Below, piece by piece: positions 42,520 through 51,294 of a DNA stretch of 57,018 nucleotides. The stretch's first letter is position 1, and each line of letters starts with the position of its first letter. The stretch is from the NCBI RefSeq assembly GCF_000341085.1, contig NZ_ANBA01000025.1, forward strand, positions 1 through 57,018, given 5' to 3'. A model generated the notes under the pieces. It did no database searches. It was not told where the DNA came from and was given only the letters and a program-made list of their open reading frames with translations. The stretch comes from Nocardiopsis ganjiahuensis DSM 45031. Lineage in GTDB: Bacteria; Actinomycetota; Actinomycetes; Streptosporangiales; Streptosporangiaceae. The position numbers were made by a program, and so were the translations under genes.

Positions 42520-42555
42520 GAGGAGCGACCGGATGTCGAGGAGCGACCGGATGTC
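42520..42555 (+). repeat. 18-base tandem duplication covering the pgi start site
   Basis: Units 42520-42537 and 42538-42555 are identical (GAGGAGCGACCGGATGTC). Each contains a ribosome site (GAGGAG) and an ATG seven bases later; both ATGs (42533, 42551) are in frame. Confidence 0.9.
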
Positions 42556-44251
42556 TGCGAGTACACCCCTCCCTCGGACCGAGGACGTCGGAAACCGGTC
42601 CGGTGCGGCCGTCCCCCTGGACCGCACGAAGGAGTGGTCCGCGCTGGCCGGACACCGGGACCGGTTCGGTGACACACACCTGCGGGACCTGTTCGCCGAC
42701 GACCCCGCACGGGCCGACCGGTACGCGCTCGACGTCGGCGGACTGCACGTCGACTACGCGAAGAACCTCGTCACCGACGAGACCCTGCGCCTGCTCGGCG
42801 AGCTGGCCGCCGCCACCGGGGTGGCCGCCCTGCGCGACGCCATGCTGCGCGGCGACCGCATCAACCTCACCGAGGACCGCGCCGTCCTGCACACCGCCCT
42901 GCGCGCCCCGCGCCACGCGGTGATCAGGGAGGGCGGGCACGACGTGGTTCCCGAGGTGCACCGGGTCCTGGAGCAGATGGCCGCCTTCGCGGAGCGCGTC
43001 CGCTCCCGCACCTGGCTGGGCCACACCGGCAAGCCCGTGACCCGCGTGGTCAACATCGGCATCGGCGGCTCCGACCTGGGCCCCGCCATGGCCTACGAGG
43101 CGCTGCGCCCCTACACCGACCGGGGGCTGGAGTTCCGCTTCGTCTCCAACGTCGACGGCACCGACCTGCACGAGGCCCTGGTCGACGCGGACCCCGAGCA
43201 CACCCTGTTCGTGGTCGCCTCCAAGACCTTCACCACCGTCGAGACCATCACCAACGCCACCGCGGCCCGGGACTGGCTCCTGTCCGGGCTGGGAGCGGGC
43301 CCCGGCTCCGACGCGATCGCCAAGCACTTCGTCGCGGTCTCCACCAACGCCGACGAGGTCACGAAGTTCGGCATCGACACCGCCAACATGTTCGAGTTCT
43401 GGGACTGGGTGGGCGGCCGCTACTCCTACGACTCGGCGATCGGGCTGTCCCTCATGGTGGCCCTGGGCCCGGAACAGTTCCGCGAGATGCTCGCGGGCTT
43501 CCACCTCATGGACACCCACTTCGCCACCGCGCCCCCCGAACGCAACCTGCCGTTCCTGCTCGGCCTGCTCGGTGTCTGGTACGGCGGCTTCTTCGACGCC
43601 CAGTCCCACGCGGTGCTGCCCTACAGCCACTACATGTCGAAGTTCACCGCCTACCTCCAGCAGCTCGACATGGAGTCCAACGGCAAGTCGGTCCAGCGCG
43701 ACGGCCGCCCCGTCACCTGGCAGACCGGCCCGCTGGTGTGGGGCACCCCCGGCACCAACGGCCAGCACGCCTACTTCCAGCTGCTGCACCAGGGCACCCG
43801 GTTCGTGCCGGCCGACCTCATCGGCTTCGCCCGGCCCGCCCCGGACCTGCCGGAGGGGCTGGTGCCCCAGCACGACCTGCTGATGGCCAACCTCTTCGCC
43901 CAGGGGCAGGCGCTGGCGTTCGGGCGCACCGCCGCCGAGGTCGCCGCCGAGGGGGTGCCCGCGGACCTGGTTCCGCACCGCACCTTCCCCGGTAACCGGC
44001 CCACCACCACGATCCTGGCCGAGCGGCTCGACCCGTCGGTGCTCGGTCAGCTGGTCGCCCTCTACGAGCACAAGGTGTTCGTGCAGGGCGCGGTGTGGAA
44101 CATCAACTCCTTCGACCAGTGGGGCGTGCAGCTCGGCAAGGTCCTGGCCAAGAAGGTGCAGCCCGCCCTGACCGAGGGCGCCGAGGTGCCCGGCCTGGAC
44201 GCCTCCACCGCTGCCCTGGTCCGGCACTACCGGGACCTGCGCGGCCGCTGA
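42533..44251 (+). CDS. pgi: Glucose-6-phosphate isomerase
   Basis: 572 residues counting from the first ATG (566 from the second, 42551). Matches the long PGI type: VVNIGIGGSDLGPAMAYEAL, sugar-phosphate site VASKTFTTVETITNA, family signature region VGGRYSYDSAIGLSL, and the C-terminal signature NINSFDQWGVQLGKVLAK. The catalytic Glu lies in LDMESNGKSV and the catalytic Lys in the last signature. Converts glucose-6-phosphate and fructose-6-phosphate. The gene stands alone, followed by a strong hairpin. Confidence 0.97.
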   Translation: MSRSDRMSASTPLPRTEDVGNRSGAAVPLDRTKEWSALAGHRDRFGDTHLRDLFADDPARADRYALDVGGLHVDYAKNLVTDETLRLLGELAAATGVAALRDAMLRGDRINLTEDRAVLHTALRAPRHAVIREGGHDVVPEVHRVLEQMAAFAERVRSRTWLGHTGKPVTRVVNIGIGGSDLGPAMAYEALRPYTDRGLEFRFVSNVDGTDLHEALVDADPEHTLFVVASKTFTTVETITNATAARDWLLSGLGAGPGSDAIAKHFVAVSTNADEVTKFGIDTANMFEFWDWVGGRYSYDSAIGLSLMVALGPEQFREMLAGFHLMDTHFATAPPERNLPFLLGLLGVWYGGFFDAQSHAVLPYSHYMSKFTAYLQQLDMESNGKSVQRDGRPVTWQTGPLVWGTPGTNGQHAYFQLLHQGTRFVPADLIGFARPAPDLPEGLVPQHDLLMANLFAQGQALAFGRTAAEVAAEGVPADLVPHRTFPGNRPTTTILAERLDPSVLGQLVALYEHKVFVQGAVWNINSFDQWGVQLGKVLAKKVQPALTEGAEVPGLDASTAALVRHYRDLRGR

Positions 44252-44258
44252 CGTCCGG

Positions 44259-44289
44259 GCCCGGGGCGCGGGGAGACCGCGCTCCGGGC
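44259..44289 (+). terminator. Terminator hairpin after pgi
   Basis: 13-base arms (GCCCGGGGCGCGG / CCGCGCTCCGGGC, one mismatch) with a 5-base loop, eight bases after the stop codon. Confidence 0.7.
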
Positions 44290-44347
44290 CGCCCGGGTCC
44301 TGCCGGGTCCGGGACGACGGTGCCCGCTGTTGCCGGGCCCGGTGCCT

Positions 44348-45049
44348 CTACGGCGGGGGCGCTTCCCCGCCGCCGGCCTCCGTCGCCTCCGCGGTGTCGG
44401 GGGCGACCGCCCGGAGCGACGGCCGGCGTCCGGCCTCGATGTGCGCCGCCATGGTCATCCCCGCCAGCCGGGCGTCCCCGTCACGGATCGCGTGGTAGAT
44501 CCCGTTGTGCGCCTGGAACTCCTGGCGGGGGTCGCGGAAGGTCGTCATGGCGAACAGCCAGCGGGAACGGGAGAGCACGGGCGCCATGAGCTCGGCGAGG
44601 AGTTCGTGGCGGGCCGCTTCCACCACCTGGGCGTGGAAGTCCGCGTTGGCGAGCAGGATGCGCTCCACCGACCCCCGCTCCGTGGCCTCGGCGGTCGCGT
44701 GCGCCGCCGCGGCGAGGCCGTCGTGCACCCTGCCCTGGGCGTGCTGACGAGCGGCCTCCTCCGCGGCGAAGGGTTCGAGCCTGATCCGCAGGTCGAAGAG
44801 CTCGGCGACGCCTTCGGCCGACATCGTGCGCACGGTCGCGCCCCGGTGCGCGCTGGTCGTGACGAACCCGTCGTGCCTGAGGTTGCGCAGCGCCTCCCGC
44901 ACCGGAAGCCGGGACACCCCGAGCTCCTCGGACAGCTCCCGTTCGCGCAGCCGCGCACCCGGCGCGTAGCGGCCGGCGATGATCCCCTCGCGGATGGCCG
45001 CCTCGGTCGCCTGGGTGAGCGGGGCCGACTCCCCTGATGTCCGTGTCAT
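44348..45049 (-). CDS. GntR-family regulator with FCD domain
   Basis: 233 residues from ATG 45049 (GGGAG eight bases upstream); a GTG at 45082 overlaps the stop of the amidohydrolase gene by four bases and could be used instead. GntR winged helix: GIIAGRYAPGARLRERELSEELGVSRLPVREALRNLRHDGFV; FCD domain: LFDLRIRLEPFAAEEAA, NADFHAQVVEAARHELL, QEFQAHNGIYHAIRDGDARLA. Follows the amidohydrolase gene directly, so it is probably the specific regulator of the surrounding catabolic genes. Confidence 0.85.
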   Translation of the reverse strand: MTRTSGESAPLTQATEAAIREGIIAGRYAPGARLRERELSEELGVSRLPVREALRNLRHDGFVTTSAHRGATVRTMSAEGVAELFDLRIRLEPFAAEEAARQHAQGRVHDGLAAAAHATAEATERGSVERILLANADFHAQVVEAARHELLAELMAPVLSRSRWLFAMTTFRDPRQEFQAHNGIYHAIRDGDARLAGMTMAAHIEAGRRPSLRAVAPDTAEATEAGGGEAPPP

Positions 45050-45078
45050 CTGACCTGCTCCCGCTACGAGCTCATGGT

Positions 45079-46569
45079 TCACCCTCGGTCGACGCGCGCG
45101 GCCGGGGGCTCGGCCCTCCGGACCGGGAAGGTCGGGGGGAAGAGCGCCTCGGCCGGTCGGTTGAGGCTGTCCCGGTCACTGTAACCGCGCCGCAGAAGCC
45201 CGAAGACCTCCTGCGCCCGGGCCCTGAGAGCGGTCAGGTCCACCCCCGGGATCCGCCCGTCCCGCACGACCGGCCGCCCGGCCACGAAGGTGTGGGTGAC
45301 GTTCCTGGCGGTCCCGTTGAGCACGAGGGTCCGCAGGGGGTCCTCGACGACGCCGTCGCGGAAGTCGCCCAGGGAGAACGCGGTCAGGTCAGCGCTCGCG
45401 CCGACCTCCAGGCGCCCCAGGTCCGGGCGCTTGAGGGCGGCCGCTCCGCCGAGGGTCGCCGCCTCCATGTAACCGGTGAGGCTGACGGAACCGTGCCCGT
45501 GGAGGATGCGGGAGGCGTGGAACCCCGCGTCCATCCCGCGCACCAGGTCGGGCGGGAAGGAGTCGGTGCCGAGCGCCATCGTGATGCCGGCATCCCTGAG
45601 GTCGTTGAAGGTCTCGAGCACGTCCCCGTACCGGAAGGTGGTCAGGGGGCAGTGGACCACGCTCACACCCGCGCGGGCCAGTCGCTGCAGGTCGACCCCG
45701 TCCGTGCCGGCCAGTTCCGAGCGCCGGTCCGTCCACAGGGCGTGGGGGATGAGCAGGCGGTCGTTGAGCAGGCCGGTCCGCTCGATCAGGTCCAGCGGGG
45801 TGATCCCGTGGCGTTCGAGGATCACCTTGCGCTCCCACGGCTGCTGCAGGGAGTGGAGGCGCACCAGGAGGCCGCGCCGCGCGGCCTCGGCCGCGGTGCG
45901 CTCCATCAGCTGGGGCGTCAGCGTCTCGATGCGGCACGGGAGGAGGACCGGTTTCACCAGGTCCGACTCGCGCGCGGCGAGTTCGTCCGCGAACTCCAGT
46001 GCCTGGTCGAGGCCGGTCTCACCGAGCTCGGGGCGCTCGACGAAGGTCCGTTCGCCGTCGGCGACCGCACCGACCGCCGACCGGTACGAGGGGCCCAGGT
46101 ACCCGCGGAGCCCCCACTCCTCCGTCAGCTCCGCCAGGGTCCGCAGCTCGTCCGCGGACTCGTTCCAGGCGAGGTGGATCTCCGAGGCGATCGGCATGTA
46201 GGTGGTGACCCCGTGCAGCGCGAGCTGCGCAAGCCCGAACCGGCGCAGGGTGTCGCGCTGCTCGGGGGTCAGGACGTCGCGGGGCCGCTCGCGCCAGTGG
46301 TCGGCGGAGCCCACGAGTTCGCGGGCGTGCGCGGGCTCGTGGTGCGAGTCGAGGATCAGGTGGTCGATGTCCACCAGCGCGTCCAGGTCGATCAGACCGG
46401 GGGTCAGGACCGTCTCGCCCAGGTCCAGGACGGGGGCCTCGGAACGCGGCGTGCCGGTTCCCACTTCGGTGATGACGCCGTCGGCGTAGGCCACATAGCC
46501 GTCCTCGAGCCAGACGTGGGCTCCGTCGGAATGCGCCAGGACGTACCTTGCTCTGATTACCTGATCCAT
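45079..46569 (-). CDS. Amidohydrolase family protein with replaced HxH metal motif
   Basis: 496 residues of the TRZ/ATZ-type amidohydrolase fold: N-terminal strand domain, VLTPGLIDLDALVDIDHL, RLHSLQQPW, VVHCPLTTFRYGDVLETFNDL, MALGTDSFPPDLVRGMD and the terminal ADLTAFSLGDF. In most relatives the first strand ends PGLINxHxH; here the positions of the two histidines are Asp63 and Leu65, so the usual metal site is altered. The HCPLTTFRYG and GTDSFPPD motifs are intact. May be a deaminase or chlorohydrolase with a different metal arrangement. Forms a locus with the regulator, the DUF3100 protein and the second amidohydrolase. Confidence 0.8.
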   Translation of the reverse strand: MDQVIRARYVLAHSDGAHVWLEDGYVAYADGVITEVGTGTPRSEAPVLDLGETVLTPGLIDLDALVDIDHLILDSHHEPAHARELVGSADHWRERPRDVLTPEQRDTLRRFGLAQLALHGVTTYMPIASEIHLAWNESADELRTLAELTEEWGLRGYLGPSYRSAVGAVADGERTFVERPELGETGLDQALEFADELAARESDLVKPVLLPCRIETLTPQLMERTAAEAARRGLLVRLHSLQQPWERKVILERHGITPLDLIERTGLLNDRLLIPHALWTDRRSELAGTDGVDLQRLARAGVSVVHCPLTTFRYGDVLETFNDLRDAGITMALGTDSFPPDLVRGMDAGFHASRILHGHGSVSLTGYMEAATLGGAAALKRPDLGRLEVGASADLTAFSLGDFRDGVVEDPLRTLVLNGTARNVTHTFVAGRPVVRDGRIPGVDLTALRARAQEVFGLLRRGYSDRDSLNRPAEALFPPTFPVRRAEPPAARVDRG

Positions 46570-46575
46570 GAAACT

Positions 46576-46581
46576 TGTATA
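46576..46581 (-). promoter_or_regulatory. Putative -10/operator of the amidohydrolase gene
   Basis: TATACA stands six bases before ATG 46569 with no ribosome site between, as for leaderless mRNAs. The same bases form part of TTGTATACCA, similar to short palindromic targets of FCD-type GntR regulators. Confidence 0.4.
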
Positions 46582-46646
46582 CCAGAGCAGCCCGAAGATC
46601 TCCGTCGGCGAGTATCACAAATACGACATAAAGCTAGAGAGCAGCC

Positions 46647-46676
46647 TTGACAGTGGTTTTGTGCCAACCATAGGCT
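46647..46676 (+). promoter_or_regulatory. Promoter of the DUF3100 gene
   Basis: A consensus -35 TTGACA (46647-46652), 18-base spacer and -10 TAGGCT (46671-46676). Expected start about 46683, giving a leader of about 30 bases to ATG 46715. The region is clearly less GC-rich than the genes around it. Confidence 0.7.
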
Positions 46677-46714
46677 CCTCGAAAAATGCGGCTGCTCACG
46701 GATTGGTATCCCAG

Positions 46715-48127
46715 ATGAGGGCAAGTAGAGAAAATGCGGGGGAACGCGAAGACGCGTCGTCCCCCGGTTCGGTCCGTCCCGGGAACTGGGTGACCACCAT
46801 CGGCGTGAGCGTGCTGGTGAGCGTCGCGGCCGTCATGTTCGGAGAACACTCGTTCCGGGTCGGCCCGGCGGCGATCGTGCTCTTCCCCGTGGTCTGGGTC
46901 GTGCTGATGGGGGCCGCCGTCGGCCTCCAGCGGTGGGCACCGCTTCGCGGCAGCACACGGGCCGCGGGCGAGGCACTGATCCCGGTCGGCATGGTCATCT
47001 TCCTGGCGCTGCTCGGAACCGGGATCGGGCCGTCGATCGCGATGATCGAGGACGTGGGGCCCGCCCTGCTCATGCAGGAGGTGGGCCAGCTCCTCGGGAC
47101 GATCATCCTCGCGCTGCCCATCGCGGTGCTGCTCGGCATGGGGCGCTCGGCGATCGGCGCCACGTGGGCGATCGACCGGGAGTCCTACCTGGCCTACGCC
47201 ATCGACCGGTTCGGGACCTCGTCGCCGGAGTACCGCGGGGTCTTCGGCGTGTGGATCATCGGCTCGATGTTCGGCGCCGTCTTCATGTCGCTCATCACGA
47301 GCGTCCTGGGCGGTACGGGCCTGTACAACCCGCTGTCGCTGGCCCTCGCGCTCGGCGTCGGGTCCACGTCGATGATGCTCGGCGGCGTCGGCGCGCTGGT
47401 CATCATGCACCCGGAGATGGCAGCCGAGATCACCGCCCTGGCCGCGCTCTCCAACCTGGTGACGAACATCGTCGGCTTCTACTCGGGCGTGTTCATCGGC
47501 CTGCCCATCGCGCGGCGCCTCTACGCCTTCTGGTGCCGGGTCTTCCGCCGCCCCGCCGCGGAGATCGAGGAGGCCGGGCTCGTCGCCCGGGGGCAGGTCC
47601 CCGAGGGTGACGCCTCGGTGCGGACAGGGGGCGCCGGGAGCGACACGGCGAACGCCACCGTGGAAGCAGAACGCGAGCAGGATCCGCCGACCCCCAGGGG
47701 ATGGGGGCCGGCCGCCGCCGCTTACGCCTTCGCCGGTACCACGGGTCTGCTGCTCAACTGGCTCGGGACCGGCAGCATCCACCTGCGTGACGTCGGCGGG
47801 ATGGCCGTGCTCCTGGCGATGACGGGGCTCGCCATCCTGCTGGCCGCCAAGGTGAGGGCGGTCCCCGCCACGGTGTGGGTGCTCACGATCGCGACGCTGC
47901 TGACCACGCCCGTCTCACCGGTCGCCGGGATGATCGCACACCTGGTGCAGGACCTGGAGGTGCTCCTGGTCGGCCTGCCGGCGCTCGCGCTCGTCGGGAT
48001 GAACATGGGGCGGGACCGGAAGGCGTTCGCCCAGCTCAGCTGGAAGATCGTCGTCGCGGCCGTACTGACGTTCACCACCACCATCGTCGCCGCTGCGACG
48101 CTGGCGGAGCTGTTCATCCACCTGTGA
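46715..48127 (+). CDS. DUF3100-like multi-pass membrane protein, probable transporter
   Basis: 470 residues from ATG 46715, which follows the consensus promoter by a short leader. About ten to twelve hydrophobic helices in two halves separated by a hydrophilic loop of about 75 residues (about 325-400, EREQDPPTPRG). Motifs include LLGTGIGPSIAMIEDVGPALLMQEVGQLLGT, GVGSTSMMLGGVGALVIMHPEM and GLPIARRLYAFW, which fit the DUF3100 family. Located between two amidohydrolase genes, it most likely carries their substrate across the membrane. The ribosome site is poor. Confidence 0.75.
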   Translation: MRASRENAGEREDASSPGSVRPGNWVTTIGVSVLVSVAAVMFGEHSFRVGPAAIVLFPVVWVVLMGAAVGLQRWAPLRGSTRAAGEALIPVGMVIFLALLGTGIGPSIAMIEDVGPALLMQEVGQLLGTIILALPIAVLLGMGRSAIGATWAIDRESYLAYAIDRFGTSSPEYRGVFGVWIIGSMFGAVFMSLITSVLGGTGLYNPLSLALALGVGSTSMMLGGVGALVIMHPEMAAEITALAALSNLVTNIVGFYSGVFIGLPIARRLYAFWCRVFRRPAAEIEEAGLVARGQVPEGDASVRTGGAGSDTANATVEAEREQDPPTPRGWGPAAAAYAFAGTTGLLLNWLGTGSIHLRDVGGMAVLLAMTGLAILLAAKVRAVPATVWVLTIATLLTTPVSPVAGMIAHLVQDLEVLLVGLPALALVGMNMGRDRKAFAQLSWKIVVAAVLTFTTTIVAAATLAELFIHL

Positions 48128-48173
48128 GCGTCCGGGAGGCCCATGTGAGCCGCCAGGAGAGAGGGAACCACGC

Positions 48174-49388
48174 ATGCTGCGCATCACCAACGCCGTCCTG
48201 CCCGGAGAGGCGGGGACGGCCACCGTCACCGTCGAGGACGGGCGGATCACCGCGATCGACCCGTCGGCCGGCGTCGCCCGGCCGCCCGCCGGCGAGGACG
48301 CGGGCGGGCACGAGACCGTCGACGCGGGCGGCGGGCTCCTCCTGCCCGGGCTGATCAACGCCCACGCCCACATCGACAAGACCCTCTACGGAGGGCCGTG
48401 GGTCTCGGCGCCCCAGGTGGAGACCGTCGCCGAACGGGTCGCCCACGAGCGGCGCCACCGGGACACCTACGGCCTGCCCTCGCAGGACTACATCTCCGCG
48501 CTGGTGGAGGCGATGGTCGCTGTGGGCACCACGCGCGTGCGGACGCACACGGACGTCGACCCCGGGGTCGGGCTGCGGGGGATCACCGCGGTCGCCGAGG
48601 TCGCCCAGCGCTACCGCGGCGTGATCGACATCGAGCAGGTGGCCTTCCCCCAGGGAGGGCTCATCACCAACCCCGGCACGCTCGACCTCCTCCGCGACGC
48701 GGTGGCGGCCGGAGCCACGGTGATCGGCGGGCTCGACCCCGCCGGGTTCGACGACGCTCCCAACGCGCACCTCGAAGCGGTCTTCGACCTCGCCGCGACC
48801 ACGGGAACGGGCATCGACATCCACCTGCACGACGGCGGATCGCTCGGCGCGTGGGAGATGGGCCTGATCGCGCGCATGACACAGGAGTACGGCCTGGGCG
48901 GCCGGGTGGCCGTCTCGCACGCCTTCGGCATCGCGCACCCGCCCACCCAGGCACGGCTCCTCGAGCGATTCGCGGAGGCCGGTGTGGCCCTCGTGAACGC
49001 CGCGGTCTACGACGCCCCGGTCCCGCCCCTGAGGGCGTGCGCGGACCTCGGCGTCCTGCTGGCCGGCGGCACGGACGGCATCAACGACCTGTGGGGCCCG
49101 TTCGGCGACGGGGACATGCTGCGCAGGGCCATGCTCATCGCCTACCGCAACTCCGGCCGCAGCGACGACGAACTCGAGCTCGCGTTCGACACGGTGACGA
49201 CGAACGCCGCCCGGGTCCTGGGCATCGACGACCACGGCCTGGCCGTGGGCGGGCCCGCCGACCTGGTCGTCGTCGACGCGCGATCGGTCGCCGAGGCCGT
49301 CGCCAAGGTCCCCGAACGCCGCCTCGTGCTCAAGGCCGGAGCCGTCGTCGCCCGTGACGGCGCCTTCGCCGGCCGGGGACACGGCTGA
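48174..49388 (+). CDS. Cytosine deaminase-like amidohydrolase
   Basis: 404 residues with GAGGGA before the ATG. Metal and active-site motifs are complete: PGLINAHAHIDKTL with His64 and His66, VRTHTDVDP, IEQVAFPQGGLI, IDIHLHDGG, VSHAFGIA and LAGGTDGINDLWGPFGDGDML, in the order found in CodA and related hydantoinase-like deaminases. The enzyme probably hydrolyses a cyclic amidine or imide ring compound. It follows the DUF3100 gene by 46 bases in the same direction and is probably co-transcribed with it. Confidence 0.85.
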   Translation: MLRITNAVLPGEAGTATVTVEDGRITAIDPSAGVARPPAGEDAGGHETVDAGGGLLLPGLINAHAHIDKTLYGGPWVSAPQVETVAERVAHERRHRDTYGLPSQDYISALVEAMVAVGTTRVRTHTDVDPGVGLRGITAVAEVAQRYRGVIDIEQVAFPQGGLITNPGTLDLLRDAVAAGATVIGGLDPAGFDDAPNAHLEAVFDLAATTGTGIDIHLHDGGSLGAWEMGLIARMTQEYGLGGRVAVSHAFGIAHPPTQARLLERFAEAGVALVNAAVYDAPVPPLRACADLGVLLAGGTDGINDLWGPFGDGDMLRRAMLIAYRNSGRSDDELELAFDTVTTNAARVLGIDDHGLAVGGPADLVVVDARSVAEAVAKVPERRLVLKAGAVVARDGAFAGRGHG

Positions 49389-49459
49389 GGCAGGGGGCAG
49401 GGAGACGGTTCCGGGCACACGGCCGGGGACACCGGGAACGACCGGGGGGCTGATCTCCC

Positions 49460-49497
49460 GCGGGGCGCGTACGCTGACATCCGCGTACGCGCCCCGC
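49460..49497 (+). promoter_or_regulatory. Strong hairpin in the leader of the ABC-F gene
   Basis: A perfect 15-base inverted repeat (GCGGGGCGCGTACGC / GCGTACGCGCCCCGC) with an 8-base loop. It ends 33 bases before the GTG start and begins 71 bases after the amidohydrolase stop. It can be a terminator of the upstream operon, or an attenuator of the ABC-F gene as known for antibiotic-resistance ABC-F leaders. No U-tract follows. Confidence 0.7.
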
Positions 49498-49530
49498 CGT
49501 GTTCGCGTTCCCCGACGACGAAAGCCCCGA

Positions 49531-51186
49531 GTGAACCCCGACTCCGTCTCCCTGACCGACGCCCCCTCCGGCCCTCCTCTGCTGCGCGCCCGCGACCTCG
49601 CCAAGGCCTACGGGGACCACGTGGTCCTGGACGGGATCTCCCTGGACGCGGCCCCGGGACAGCGCCTCGGGCTGGTGGGCGAGAACGGTTCGGGCAAGTC
49701 CACCCTGCTCCGGCTGCTCGGCGGCCTGGAGGACCCCGACGCCGGCCGGGTGGAGCGCCCGACCGACACCGGCTTCCTCTTCCAGGAACTTCCCTACGGC
49801 CCCGGGGCCACCCTGGGCGGGGTGATCGCCGACGCCCTCGAACCCGCCCGCGAGGTGGAGCGGCGCCTGGCGGAGACCGCCGCGCTGCTCGACGGCGCAC
49901 CGGACGACCCCGAGACGTCGGCCGCCTACTCGGCCGCGCTGGCCGAGGCCGAGCACCTCGACGTGTGGGATGCCGACCGCCGGGCGGAGATGGTCGTCGA
50001 CGGGCTGGGCCTCGGAGGAATCTCCTCCGACCGCCCGGTGGGGGAGATGTCGGGCGGACAGCGCGGCAGGCTCGGCCTGGCCGCCCTGCTCGTCCGCCGC
50101 CCCAGGGCCCTGCTGCTGGACGAGCCCACCAACCACCTGGACGACGAGGCCCTGGAGTTCGTGGAGGGCTTCCTGAGCACCCTGCCCGGCCTGGTGGTGC
50201 TGGCCAGCCACGACCGGGTGTTCCTCGACGCCGTGTGCACCGGGCTGGTGGACCTGGACCCGGCGGTGGACGGACCCACGTTCTACGGCGGCGCCTACTC
50301 CTTCTACCTGCGGGAGAAGGCCAAGGAGCGTGAGCGGTGGGAGCAGCGCCACGAGCGCGAACAGGACACCATGGCGAACCTGCGCGCGTCCCTGGGCACC
50401 ACCACCCACCGGGTCGGCCACGCGGCGGCGCCCAAGGACAACGAGAAGATGGGCTACGACCGCACCGGCGGCCGGGTGGAGAAGCAGGTCTCGCGCCGGA
50501 TCCGCGACACCCGCCACCGCCTGGAGGCACTGGAGCGCGACCAGGTCGCCGCACCGCCGCGGCCGCTGGAGTTCTCCGGGGCGCTGACCCGGGACCCCGC
50601 CGACGGCGACGGTGACGCCGTCACCGTCCGGGACCTGGTGGTGCCCGGGCGGCTGCGCCTGGACCGCCTGGACGTTCCCTTCGGCGGCAGACTGCTGGTC
50701 ACCGGGCCCAACGGTTCGGGCAAGTCCACACTGCTGCACGCCCTGGGGCGCCGGCTGCGCCCGGCCTCGGGACAGGTCCGCTGGCGCGGCGGTGTGACGG
50801 TGGCGCTGCTGGAGCAGGACGTGGTCTTCCCGGACCCGGAGCGGACGCCGCGCAGCCTGTACGCGGGGCTCAACGGCTCCCTGGAGCACGCCCCGGCCCT
50901 GGCCGACCTGGGCCTGGTGGCCGCGCGCGACCTGGACCGGCCGGTGGGGGAACTGAGCGTGGGCCAGCGGCGCAGGCTGGCACTGGCCATGCTCGTGGGG
51001 TACGGGCCGCAGGTCCTGCTGCTGGACGAGCCCACCAACCACCTGTCCCTGGCGCTGGCCGAGGAGCTGGAACAGGCCCTGGGCACGGCCCCGGGCGCCG
51101 TGGTGGTGGCCTCCCACGACCGCTGGCTGCGCCGGAACTGGTCCTGGGACGAACTCCGCCTGGTCGACGGAGCCCCGGCGGGCTGA
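49531..51186 (+). CDS. ABC-F family ATPase (ribosome protection/translation factor type)
   Basis: 551 residues from GTG 49531. Two ABC domains and no membrane segment: Walker A GENGSGKST and GPNGSGKST; signature MSGGQRGRL and a variant LSVGQRRRL; Walker B LLLDEPTNHLD and LLLDEPTNHLS. The inter-domain linker (about 240-320; EKAKERERWEQRHEREQDT) is the charged ABC-F P-site tRNA-interaction motif region. Members either regulate translation or free the ribosome from antibiotics. Linker length is moderate, so resistance type cannot be called. The leader hairpin suggests attenuation control. Confidence 0.9.
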   Translation: MNPDSVSLTDAPSGPPLLRARDLAKAYGDHVVLDGISLDAAPGQRLGLVGENGSGKSTLLRLLGGLEDPDAGRVERPTDTGFLFQELPYGPGATLGGVIADALEPAREVERRLAETAALLDGAPDDPETSAAYSAALAEAEHLDVWDADRRAEMVVDGLGLGGISSDRPVGEMSGGQRGRLGLAALLVRRPRALLLDEPTNHLDDEALEFVEGFLSTLPGLVVLASHDRVFLDAVCTGLVDLDPAVDGPTFYGGAYSFYLREKAKERERWEQRHEREQDTMANLRASLGTTTHRVGHAAAPKDNEKMGYDRTGGRVEKQVSRRIRDTRHRLEALERDQVAAPPRPLEFSGALTRDPADGDGDAVTVRDLVVPGRLRLDRLDVPFGGRLLVTGPNGSGKSTLLHALGRRLRPASGQVRWRGGVTVALLEQDVVFPDPERTPRSLYAGLNGSLEHAPALADLGLVAARDLDRPVGELSVGQRRRLALAMLVGYGPQVLLLDEPTNHLSLALAEELEQALGTAPGAVVVASHDRWLRRNWSWDELRLVDGAPAG

Positions 51187-51294
51187 GCGCCCCGGCGGCC
51201 CGTGGTCGGCGCGGAAGCTGGAAACCCCCATGCCGCTCGTGCAAACTCTGCGTAGCGATGTAGATGCACACAGAGACAGCGGGAGGCAGTCCAG

